This document shows, in pieces, positions 29,457 through 42,668 of a DNA stretch of 64,000 nucleotides; the first letter of the stretch is position 1; each line of letters begins with the position of its first letter. The notes beneath the pieces were generated by a model. It did not search any database. It was given only the letters and a program-made list of their open reading frames with translations, and was not told the DNA's origin. Both the position numbers and the translations under genes were made by a program. The stretch is from Palaemon carinicauda (lineage: Eukaryota; Arthropoda; Malacostraca; Decapoda; Palaemonidae): contig NC_090757.1 in NCBI RefSeq assembly GCF_036898095.1, positions 68,072,965 to 68,136,964 of the forward strand. Direction: 5' to 3'.

Positions 29457-29984
29457 CGGAGTTCCTCGTGTATTTGCGTGAAGAAATGCGCCTTCCAGTC
29501 TCGGCAATGAAAGACTATCGCTCAGCCTTAAGTCTAGCTTTCATGCTGAAAGGAATGGACATTTCTTCATCGCTAGATCTTGTCCTACTCATACGTAGCT
29601 ATGAACTTACCTGCCCTCAGTCGGAAGTGATACCTCCCCCATGGAACAGCTGCAGTACGTCCGCATGTGCCAGCACTATTCATCAGCACAGGAAGGACTA
29701 AGAGGAGTGTCACCAAGAACACCATCTCTGCATGGATTTGTAGGGTCATTGACCTGGTCTTGAATCCAGATCCTCCTCCGTCACGTCGCCCTAGAGCACA
29801 TGATGTCAGGGGCATAGCTACGTCCTTGGCCTTCAAAAGAAATTTCTCAGTGAAGCAGGTTCTTCAAGCGGGGGTGTGGAAATGTCAAACAACGTTCACA
29901 GCTCACTACCTGCAAGACGTGACCCACAGGAGGCTCATTACGTTCTCTATCGGCTCTGTGATGGCTGCACAACAGCTGGTTTAA
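29230..29984 (+). pseudogene. tyrosine recombinase, copy D (catalytic Arg region deleted)
   Basis: 29138-29701 gives the N-terminal domain (LETIQHLLSERGFLQQ, IAEFLVYLREEMRL, PQSEVIPPPWN). At about 29645 the sequence jumps to the part equal to 12435 of copy B, so roughly 340 bases with the ASAKRVSE Arg box are gone. The rest (29667-29984) keeps AHDVRGIA, GVWKCQTTF and TAHYLQDV. Without the first catalytic Arg it cannot be active. Confidence 0.83.
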
Positions 29985-30479
29985 AACCTCAAGCTCCTAA
30001 TTGGACAAGTAGCAGAAGGATGAGGGCATTGTTACCCGGTTTTAGTCTGCTTAAATGAAAAGGTTTGACTGGTCCTTATTCTTTTCTCCTTCATCCCCTC
30101 TCTTGGGGAAAGCAGCATCCTGGGTTCTCTGCTTAGCTGACCTCAAACCACTGCAGGTAAACCATGTTTCCTCGTGTTCCTAGTATTAAGATTAATACTG
30201 TTTCCTTCCCATACCCTGACGAGGTGGTCTCGGGAAAGTCCTAGTCTACAAATTTCCATCTAAAGAACTTGGAACAAATTCCTAGGACGAGTCACAATTC
30301 TTCATACCTTCACACACACAGCTTGCGTAGGCTGCAGTCCTTGCGTAGCAAGGTTCTAGCGAGGTGCAGGGACTCCTTATTTCTTGGGTGCTTACACACT
30401 CAAATAACGAGTCCCCAGGCAAAGCCAAAAAGCCAGACTGGCTGGGACGTCCACCCTTCCTAATGGGTGAGTCACCCAT
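29985..30479 (+). other. 3' noncoding region of DIRS copy D
   Basis: Equivalent to 12770-13249 and 21939-22411, with the same conserved blocks. No supported gene. Confidence 0.6.
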
Positions 30480-30833
30480 ATTAAATAGCGTGGTTTGTAT
30501 TCCAATTATGGAACAAATGACAAATTCTGAGATAATTTGTATTTTTCTTAAATATACAAACCTTAGCTATTTTACCAAACTTGCCCACCAGCCCTATCCC
30601 CCTTGAAGTCCTACCTCCAAGCAAAGTGAGCTCAAGCACAGGCGTGTGAGAGGGGGGGGGGGTTGGTGGTTAGCAAGCTACCCTCCCCTACCCCCGCTAA
30701 CTAGCGGTGTGGGTAGTAAACCCTAGTTAAATTTTGATGGCTCGTCATTTCAGCTACGCCAAAAGTAATACCCCTATTAAATAGCTAAGGTTTGTATAGT
30801 TAGGAAAAACACAAATTATCTACGAATTTGTCA
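30480..30833 (+). repeat. ICR and right ITR of DIRS copy D
   Basis: 30480-30517 is complementary to the left ITR start, 30518-30576 to the outer right ITR (30779-30833), and 30622-30778 to the inner left ITR. The ICR halves join at 30517/30518, exactly as in copy C. Confidence 0.86.
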
Positions 30834-30844
30834 TGTTTTCAATG

Positions 30845-31800
30845 ACTTTTACAGCTTCCCCAACAACCGATGGGTGACCAAAAGGCTTCCCTTGCCCTCT
30901 GGGAAATGATCATTATCACTCGCCTGCAATCTACCGTAGACGGCTCCCCTTGGGAAGTGAATCTACTTCATGACCTTTGGGTACATACCTACCCGAACCT
31001 GTACGTGCTGCCATTACAGATGTTGATCTTTTGCCCATGAAGGACATGATGACCAAAGTGGTTGCTCTTATGGATAGCCACTTCACGACCGTCAAGATCT
31101 CCATCAATGCCTTCACTCTTGGCGAAGAGGACAACTATTCAACATCGACTGAAGCTGATGTGAATGCGGTAGGACAAAGCTGCCCACTACCCACATATAC
31201 CACCCCTCCTCTATGCCACTACCAATGACCTCCCCAGCCACTGACATTGGCCGCAGTTATGCTACTTCCATTCCAGATTCGGGGCTGTTGCGAAGAAATG
31301 TGTGAATGGTTGTCAGTGGCCAGAAAACATGTTAGTAGGCCAATAGTTGTGATGGTTGCCTCCCCTGTAAGTAATATTTCTTTTTACTTGATGCAGAAAC
31401 AGGTGCACGATTTATGGTAGACGTGTACTTGCCATTCTCTTTTGCCAAGGCCACTTTCCAGGTCACACCATAGTCTATCTAAGTCTGCCTACGTCCACCT
31501 GGTAGTTGTGGATGGTTTTGATATACCCACCCACGGTTATGATATCCTCACATTATCGTTTGGAAGGGTTGAATATGATTAGATGTTTCTCGTGGCTGAT
31601 GTCACATTGCCAATCCTCAATACAGATTTTCTCTTACATTTCTACCTCAGTGTTATAACTCATTGTCAGTTAGTCAACTCAGATTTGTACTCCTCGACAC
31701 CTCTCCACATTAGCGCATCCATGGATGCCTACGTCCTACTCCACTCGCACCCTGAAGTTTTCAATCCAGAATTTAGTCAAACACTCACGGTTCCTGCCAA
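30845..31800 (+). pseudogene. gypsy gag and protease remnant
   Basis: 30977-31228 is an 83-codon gag-like frame (VRAAITDVDLLPMKDMM). Near 31395 a frame reads LDAETGARF, a decayed retropepsin active site (normally D-T/S-G-A). Near 31585 the frame MFLVADVTLPILNTDFL gives the protease C-terminal block, continuing to 31800 into the linker before RT. The lost DTG and several stops make it nonfunctional. Confidence 0.6.
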
Positions 31801-32640
31801 ATAGGATATTTATCACCATATCAAGACGATGGAGCCCCCAGTATTCTCCAGGTTCAGGCATCTGTTACCGGATCGTTTGGCAACCGCTAAACAAATGTTC
31901 ATGAAATAAGAGAAATGAGCCTTTGCCAAAAGGCCTCAAACCCATAGTCGCCACCCTTACACATCATCCTGAAGAAAGAGGCTTTTTCTGTCCATGTTGG
32001 GATTATAGGTGCATGAACAGGAAGGCAAAACCAGATCATTACCCCTTCCAAACATTGCCGACGTGAACTCCTACTTTCACAAAGCGAAGGTTTTCTCCAC
32101 ATTCGACTTCCTGAAGGAGTATTATCAGGTGCCCATGAACCAAGAAGATATCCCTAAGACCACCGTCACTGCCTCCTCCGGTACATACACTTTTAATTTC
32201 TCCTATTTTGGCCTTTGTAGTTCTTGGGACACTTCAACGTCTCATGGACTGAATCTTAGGGGACACCCCCCCTTCTGTTTATGTTACGTGGATGACATAG
32301 TTGCGTTCTCTTCCTCCAAAGAGGAACACCTCCGTCATCTACGCATCATGCTTGACCGCCTACAGAAGAATGGCCTTGTAGTCCAGTACGTCAAATGTAC
32401 CTTTGGCGCCAAGGAACTATTGTTCTTGAGGCACCGCATCACTCCTGAAGGAGTCCACCCCCTCCCTGAGAAAGTAGCAACTTCCCACACCTTCATCGGT
32501 CAAAGCACTACAAGAATTCTTCAAAATAATCAACTATTATCACTGTATCCTGACAGCCATCGCCGCCACACTGGCCTCCATCTACGCCTTCCTCAAGAGC
32601 AAGACAAAAGACCTGAAGTGGAGTCCCCTTCAACAAGTGA
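31801..32640 (+). pseudogene. gypsy reverse transcriptase
   Basis: The N-terminal RT blocks (31840-32010) are frame-shifted. From 32009 a 251-codon frame carries LPLPNIADVN, FSTFDFLKEYYQVPMN (first catalytic Asp block), CYVDDIVAFSSSKEEHLRHL (YVDD box, Asp95/Asp96) and the thumb-proximal GLVVQYVKCTFG. The region between, around 32220-32270, is altered, and similarity is lost after about 32500 through a frameshift. The catalytic Asp pair is kept, but the gene is broken. Confidence 0.78.
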
Positions 32641-33070
32641 CCTGCAACGCAAAGAATGCCCTATCAACTTCTGCTACTCACACTTTTCCTGTGCCACATG
32701 CACCTCTCCTCTCCATCGATGCCAGCGATGTTGTTATTGGTGCAGTACTCTAGCAAGTGGTTAACAGCTTGCCCCACACATTGGTCTACTTCAATAGAAA
32801 TCTGTCGAAGACGGAATCGGCTAACCTACCTACGACCGCGAATTGTATGCGGTGCATTTGGTGGGCCGTCACTTTCGCCACTTCTTGGGAGGTACGCCCT
32901 TCGTCATTCGCTCGGAAAACTTGCTTCTGGTGTACACCTTCACTCGACAGTCCGACGCCTGGTCCGTCTGTCAACACCGACATCTCTCTCTTGGTTGAAT
33001 ATAATTGCACCCTTCAAAACGTCCATGGGAAAATGAATCCCATTGCCGATGCCCTGTCAGGAAACACATT
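32641..33070 (+). pseudogene. gypsy RNase H
   Basis: Starts in shifted frames (near 32710, a DASD-like block). The frame 32757-33356 carries LVYFNRNLSKTESAN and ends with KMNPIADALSGN (about 33030-33066), the usual end of a gypsy RNase H. The middle shows frameshifts near 32830-32990. Confidence 0.65.
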
Positions 33071-34240
33071 GGCCGCCATTCACCTGGAATTTTATTACAA
33101 TGCCTTGGTAGAAGCCCAGCGAAAAGATCCAGGGTCCCAAGCATGTAGGACATCCTTCACGTCCCTCTTTTGGGAAGACGTCCCACTCGACAACTCCAAC
33201 GCCACCGCCCTCTGTGACGTCGCTACTGGTAGACCAGGACCGTGGATATCTACTCTCATGCGCCGACAGGCGTTTAATTTCATCCATGGACATTCACATA
33301 CCTTGAGCCAATCTAGTGCACAGCTACTGAAGACTTCATTTGGCATGGCATTCTAAGAATGTTAAGGATTGCATCTGAACCTGTACTGCATGCCAAAACT
33401 CAAAAGTACATCGACACACGGATACAGGAGTGGGCACCCTTCCTCAACCTCGGCGTAGTTTTACCCACATTCACGCCGATGTAGTAGTCTACTAGCCGCA
33501 TTGCAAGGGCATCGTTACCTGTTTACCGTATTGACCACTCCACTCTCTGATCTGAAGCTATTCCCATGGAAACTTCAACATCCGGCTCATGTACACATGC
33601 CTTGCTCTGAGGGTGGATAGCATGATTCGGCATGCCCAAGCATATTACATGTACTTTAGACAGGGGTGCCACTTTCACCTCTCAATTATGAACATCAGTA
33701 GCAAATCTCCTGAGAATCACCATACATCAGACAACCACCTAGATCCCTGCTGCTAACAGAATGGTTAAATTTTTTAATCTCATCCTCAAAGCACCTTTGG
33801 TGTACTGCTGCAAAGACTCCAACTGGTTTACTTAGCTTCCCTTGGTCTTTCTGGGATTAAGAACCACTCCTAAATACACCCTGGATGTCTTGGCAGGTGG
33901 AAGGGTGTATGGTGACCCGTTGGTTGTCCCTGTTCAATTATTTTTTCTCCTCAGTTTACAACTTCTTCCAATAATCTTCAGCGTCTACGTTACATTGTGG
34001 GAAAATTTACTCCTTGCCGCCAAACTTACAAGGCCCCAGCAATGCAACCCATACCAACAGATCTACTCAGCATTGCATATATGTCGGTGTAACCACACTA
34101 GCAAGCCACTGATAAAGCCTCATTATACTGGCACTTTCCTCGTTATCCGTCTTATGCAGAAAGCTTTCTTAATTATCATGCGTGGCAAAGAAGACTGTCT
34201 CAATCTATCAACTAAAACGTGCATATCTTCTGCCAGATGA
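33071..34240 (+). pseudogene. gypsy integrase
   Basis: The His pair of the N-terminal zinc finger is seen as IHGHSHTLSQSSAQLL (33280-33330) and the Cys pair as CTACQNSK after a stop (33378-33410). The catalytic core (33430-33760) is badly degraded. Then come the DSNWF block (about 33810), GLRTTPKYTLDVLAGG (33850-33905) and a GPF/Y-like C-terminal segment (HYTGTFLVIRLMQKAFL, 34113-34165), ending near 34240. Confidence 0.68.
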
Positions 34241-34289
34241 CACGCCTACAGTAAAGCCCTATAGAGCTATGTGCTGTATTTCATATGAA

Positions 34290-34570
34290 TGTCACTTTTG
34301 AGGGGAAAGCCATGTACCACAGTGTTTCATACACGCTAGTACAGTGTAACGGTTTTGATCTTTTATCTTATCACTTGTTATTCCCTGCACTGTTATCATG
34401 TTAACTCGTGCTTTGTCATTTTTTAATTTTTGTGATGTTCTTTCTTGCAAGTAGCTGTATATAAACTCGATGATAGTTTAATAAAGTTTAGTTGCATTCT
34501 CAGCTCCTCACAGTTATCACCTAACTGTCGCCTCGCACAAAGACATTCAACCTTTTCGTACACATTCTGT
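34290..34570 (+). repeat. 3' LTR of the gypsy element
   Basis: Begins near TGTCACTTTTGAGGGG. It includes a TATA-like GCTGTATATAAACTC at about 34451, a polyadenylation signal AATAAAGTTTAG near 34480, and ends around TCGTACACATTC (about 34570). A matching but truncated copy lies at about 23150-23339. Exact borders are uncertain because no 5' LTR is available for comparison. Confidence 0.6.
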
Positions 34571-37290
<2,720 letters not shown>

Positions 37291-37312
37291 ACGTTATATA
37301 AAAAATATATTG

Positions 37313-37337
37313 TTTATTTAATATATCAACATTTATT
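37313..37337 (-). terminator. two poly(A) signals after the putative terminal exon
   Basis: Minus-strand AATAAA at 37337-37332 and 37318-37313, about 58 and 77 bases past the TGA. The position fits a short 3' UTR for the exon at 37395-37486. AT-richness makes chance occurrences possible. Confidence 0.4.
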
Positions 37338-37394
37338 ATGTTTAAGAAAATATAATGGTAAACTGGTTTCAGAAGTCAATGTAAATCAGCAAAA

Positions 37395-37486
37395 TCACTG
37401 CCAATCTTGGTCATCTTCCGAGTCATCTGAACCAGGCTGGTCAGCGCTTGTCTTCTGCTCGCCATCATCCTTAACATCAGTCAACG
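37395..37486 (-). CDS. putative terminal coding exon of a host gene
   Basis: Read on the minus strand, a pyrimidine tract and acceptor (TTTTTTGTTGCAG) is followed by 92 coding bases ending in TGA (37397-37395). The last 29 residues are acidic and hydrophilic and end DDSEDDQDWQ. The exon enters with two leftover bases of a split codon. Less than 100 bases after the stop are two AATAAA signals. An acceptor, a short acidic C-terminus and close poly(A) signals together make a real last exon plausible. The protein is not recognised. Upstream exons would lie at higher coordinates but none could be identified with confidence. Confidence 0.45.
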
Positions 37487-37848
37487 CTGCAACAAAAAAT
37501 TAAGCAAAATCGTAAGGAACTTTGGGTCCTGGTGCCATTTTATTACATGAGATCCATCGCGCTGTTCCATCCCATTTCCTTCTGGACTACAAGATCTGGT
37601 GGGCAGTGCTAGAAAAGCATTTTCTTTTTCCAAGTGGCAGAACCATGGTTAGTCTTTTGATATTTTTAGTAGGCACTTTGCAACATGGTGGCATGCTATT
37701 TTGATCTATTACCTTTATCCTATCAAGTGGATCCTTGTCTGGACTGTGTTTCATGGGTTATGCAGTTGTCATCACAAGGTTGGCAAATGCATAGTGGAAC
37801 TTGTCAGGATACCAAATTATACCTCTGGTAATGCCGCTCAGTGTGACC

Positions 37849-38870
<1,022 letters not shown>

Positions 38871-38877
38871 CCAATTT

Positions 38878-39080
38878 CTAGTCCATTGCAGGACAAAGAC
38901 CTCAGACATGTCCTAATTTTAATGTGGGTTTTTCCATTTTTCATCACCACATTGGCCAGTGCGAATTGGCGATAGTCTGATCGCTCACAGCAAACCAACC
39001 TAATATGGGTGGCCCTGATAGTACAGCTTTGCTGCTCATGGCGATACACAAACCCTTTTCACTACGTTAAGGTTCCCCCA
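38878..39080. repeat. probable dispersed repeat (SINE-like) copy
   Basis: The stretch from CTAGTCCATTGCAGGAC to ACGTTAAGGTTCCCCC is less AT-rich than its surroundings and reads like a recurrent arthropod interspersed repeat I have a general memory of. No second copy exists in this window, so the call rests on composition and recollection only. Confidence 0.3.
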
Positions 39081-39890
39081 CTCAGAAAATAGAATTGTTA
39101 GTCGATATAGAAGAATCCATCTCAAAACGAGATAACTTATAACTTTAGAAACATTCTGATAATAGTGATTAAATAACATGCAGTCAGGTTAGAAGAATAT
39201 GCGATTCATCTTGCGTATAACTACTCGGTCTCTCCCTGTTCCTTGGGTAGGGGGAGGGAGTAACCATACCCTGGTGAAAAATGTCACTGAGAGAGGTACG
39301 TTCGGATAACACAGTCTCCTACAATTTGCCGAAACTGCCGTGTTTTTTTTATAAGAAAGGGGGAGGTATGGGAAGGGTTGAATGTGTGTGCATATCTATC
39401 TAAGTATTTAGCAGTCAATTTCAACGAGTCGCGTATACTAATGTAGAATATCTGACACCACATTTTACATTTCAATCTGTTGTTCGTGTAATGGGCAGCA
39501 CTGATTTTCCATAACAGGGACATTATCAAGATATTACTGTCGATCATTATTGCATTTCATTTGAATTTTCAACAATAATTATTGACTTTTCTCTGTTAGA
39601 AATAGGCCAAACCTTATGGCCATAGCCGTTAAGTAATTAAGTGAGCTGGTATGTATTCTAACGTTCTCTTTAGGTTATGAAAATAACCCATTCTAGTTTA
39701 ACGACGTTTTTATTTTCGCTGTTGAAGGTGGTGTTGTAACTGTCGAATAGTTGGATGGGTAGTTAGTCGATAGAACTTCTGTGAGAAAAAATTCTTTACT
39801 GAACTTACTCAAATTTATTTAACCAGAATCTGCGCAGAGAAATTTAAGGTATGATATGCTACATAGTTTTTAGGCTTGACCTGAGTAAAT
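39081..39890. other. noncoding DNA, partly repeat-derived
   Basis: No gene recognised. 39385-39425 is the approximate reverse complement of 36268-36306 (TAAATATTTAGATAGATATG), showing a shared dispersed sequence. The remainder looks unique. Confidence 0.45.
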
Positions 39891-39970
39891 ACTTTGCTTA
39901 TTTTATTTAAAGGACTGCTTTTCTGGGCCTATACAGCAGGGAACCCTACTCTGTACAAAACCTTTGTGAA
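39891..39970 (-). mobile_element. LINE 3' end fragment outside the array
   Basis: GGACTGCTTTTCTGGGCCTATACAGCAGGGAACCCTACTCTGTAC-type sequence here resembles, in reverse orientation, the 3' end segment nested in each array unit (GTACAGAGTAGGG through GGAAAAGCAGCC, ending in AAGT repeats). Here the tail has decayed to CTTATTTTATTT on its left side. It is a diverged copy of the same 3' end outside the array. Confidence 0.5.
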
Positions 39971-40440
39971 GCTATTTGGAGCAGAATCAGTTTTAATTTA
40001 TAGCCACAAGTGTTTTATATTTTGAATTATTATTTTATAAGTTATGCTGAGTGGTCACTGTCATTAAACCTGCAGCGCATTTAATTACTTTTATAATCAA
40101 GACCCTCAAAAGAAGGGGTGCAGGTAAAATGCAGTTCTTTTTCGTTCTTTTAATATGTGAACTTCGGTGAACAATACTTTTACAAGTATCTTCTAAATTT
40201 AAAGAGTTATTACACAAAACTGGTAACAAAATTAATTCTCTTGAAGATTGGACGGGTGCATCCATGGACTGGAACTTAACCAATTTTCCGTGTGTTGCGG
40301 ACTCCATGAGTCCCAAATTCAGGCAGGAAGGGAACTCGGTCTAAGACAGGTGACATGCAAATGGACACATCGAAAAATTCCTCCTACCTCGTCTTGGGCA
40401 GAAGTTAGTTATTTATCCTCCTCTCGGGTTGAAAGGCAAA
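39971..40440. other. unique sequence flanking the array
   Basis: Contains a 93-codon minus-strand frame (40035-40316) with no recognisable domain. Similarity to the array units begins only at about 40440. Confidence 0.5.
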
Positions 40441-40481
40441 AGGGCATCTCCAAATAGTATGAACTTTACTCCATTCCTTTT

Positions 40482-42668
40482 GGGCCCAGTACACTCCCCT
40501 GTGGTACCCCTCTGTTTAATGGTTCATAAGATAATTCAGAATTTCCAATTTTCGCACAGTAGTTTCTGTCAACAACTTAGTCTTTTAGGTATTCAAAAGT
40601 TTGATCTTCAATACTGATGGACCATAGATCATTTAGTAGTAATTCATGCACAACTGTATGAAAAGCAGTGCCAAGATCAAGCAGTAGTAAAATACCACAT
40701 ATGTTTTCATCCAAAATTTCTAGCATATCATTTACAACAGAACAAATAGCTGTCTCCGTAAGGTATAATTTTCTGTAAGCAGACTAGTTGTCTGGCAAAG
40801 CTTTAATTTTCTTTTTTAAAAGACCTACATATTTTAGCACTTGAAATAAAGGATAGATCCTTGTTCTGGCGTCCAACTGTATCACATTTCTTGAAATTAA
40901 GTGCATATCACGTCGGCACTTGGTTTGGGGGCCATGACCCAAGATGGGGGAGAAGGGGGAACCTTTCACTGCATTTGTTGGTGATGGAAAAGCCGCCCTG
41001 CTTCCTCACAGGCGTCTTTTGTAGTCCAATCTAAGGTGTAGCAATCCTACATTACATCATGTGACTGTTCCTTTGTTTTATTGGTCCCCTTCTTCTAACG
41101 TAATGTTTACGTCATTCATTGTGCTTGACGTCCTGGTGACATCATTATTACCGGCTTCTTTGCAGCGTCTTTTTAGCCGGTGAGCAGCGCTTGGCAATTA
41201 CCGGCTTTTTGCAAGTGAATCACGCGCTTTAGCTTCAGGTTTTGTCTTCTTATGTCTATAAAAACTACAATGTAAGCATTTAACTAGCACAATGCCTTTC
41301 CAATCCCTCTCTCTCTTGTTTCTAGTCTGTATTCAATAAGTCTTCACGAAATAAAATAATTTTATTTGTCTCTATCGTTTCATTAATGATCAAAACTTAT
41401 AGAATAGCTAATCACATATATTTATTAACTTATTCAATGTGAAATTCTCTTGACATCACATATTTAAAGTTATTTTACCATGTGAATCCCAAGGTCTTCA
41501 GCTTTTGTCTCCACATATTCCTCGTTTATTGTCAAATCCCCACTATCAAAGCACTTAGAGAACAAGAAAGTCTTTAGTTTCCTCTTGAAAGCCGTAATAT
41601 CTTCAGTCTTTAGGATGTCTAGTGGAAACTTATTTGTATAGTCTTGTGGCTGCATATTTAAAGGCTCTAGAGCCTATTGTAGACATATATCTAGGTTCCA
41701 ATAATTTGAAAACATCTGTAAATATTCTCGTGTTAACACAATTTGTTGGCTGCACAATATGTGGCAATTTTCTTAGATATTTACGACGTTCGTTTCGGAC
41801 AAGTTGATGGGTTATTGTACATATTTCAATATCAATTTTCGCTTGAATGGGCGGCCAGTGTAAATCAATTATTGTAGGGGTGATTCTTTCTCGTGGCGGG
41901 ACATTTTTTCAGTTTTGCTCCTTTTATATATTGTTTTGTAATTTCTTAAGTTTCACTTTTGGTAAACTGTGATAGATGGAGTTACAGTAGCCAATCCTGG
42001 TAATAACACAGTTTATCATAAGTTTCTTGACAGAATGTTCATCCAGATACTTCTTTATAAAACAATGTTTCTAAGATGATACCCTGCAGATTTAACTACA
42101 TTATTTATTTGGACATTGAAAACCAAGTTACTGTCAAGAGATACTCTTGGATCTCGAGCTTTACTAGATATCATGGCTAAGTTGTTGTTTATGTTTATTT
42201 AAATATCCCCCAAGTTTCTTAGGCTGTTTTTCTTTCCGACCACCATAAACTCAGTTTTATTTTCATTTAATTTCAATTGTTTGATTGCCATCTATTCCCT
42301 AACACTGGCAAGAATTCTGTTTGGAGTTTCAGTAGTGTCGTCTACATCATTCATGGAGAAGTAACATTATGTATCATCTGCAAATAGTTTCAACTTTACT
42401 CCATTCCTTTGCAGACATTAAGGCTTTCAAGAGGAAACTGAAATACTTTCTTATTCAAAAAATCATGTAACAGTCATGAGTTAACAGTAAATTAACAATA
42501 CGTGATCTGAAATGATAAATACTCTGAACGAACAAGGTAAAACGACAGCGTAGGTCCTGTAGAGAGTAGGGTTCTCTTGCTGTATGGGACCGGAAAAGCA
42601 GCCATCAAAGTAAGTAAAGTAAGTAAGTACTTTCGATAGGTCAATAATATAGATGCATAATAAAATTT
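40482..42668. repeat. array unit 1 (edge unit)
   Basis: The longest unit. It alone keeps a 49-bp segment at 41165-41213 bounded by two ATTACCGGCTT(C)TTTGCA repeats. The 61-codon LINE C-terminal frame (41470-41655, minus) is open. At its left border the sequence runs from AACTTTACTCCATTCCTTT straight into TGGGCCCAG, skipping the nested insert present at every other boundary. Confidence 0.9.

Larger units (their letters stand above)
23340..30833 (+). mobile_element. DIRS1-like retrotransposon copy D
   Basis: Same family as B and C, with both ITRs, a complete ICR and the conserved 3' UTR. From 25993 to 28752 gag C-terminus, RT and RNase H lie in one frame interrupted only by stops. The element also carries an RT active-site change, a 392-bp tandem duplication inside RNase H and a deletion of about 0.34 kb in the YR, so it is inactive. 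Confidence 0.87.
30840..34570 (+). mobile_element. Ty3/gypsy LTR retrotransposon, decayed, no 5' LTR
   Basis: Order gag, protease, RT, RNase H, integrase, 3' LTR is that of the Ty3/gypsy group. The 5' LTR is absent: DIRS copy D ends directly before the gag-like part. Stops and frameshifts are spread along pol. No envelope-like frame is seen. Orientation is the same as that of the DIRS copies. Confidence 0.8.

Noticed and set aside
30840..34570. Envelope gene making the gypsy element retrovirus-like
   Set aside because: The sequence passes from integrase C-terminus directly into the LTR with no room for an envelope frame.
40784..40969. Recurrent 61-codon minus-strand frame (MKGSPFSPILGHG...) as a small gene
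   Set aside because: Its second half is the LINE RT start (VLKYVGLLKKKIKALPDN) and it ends at a stop inside RT; repetition comes from the array, not from selection on a peptide.
41622..41807. Recurrent 61-codon plus-strand frame (METYLYSLVAAY...) in every array unit
   Set aside because: It is antisense to the conserved LINE C-terminal frame on the minus strand and is explained by that frame's composition and by unit repetition.
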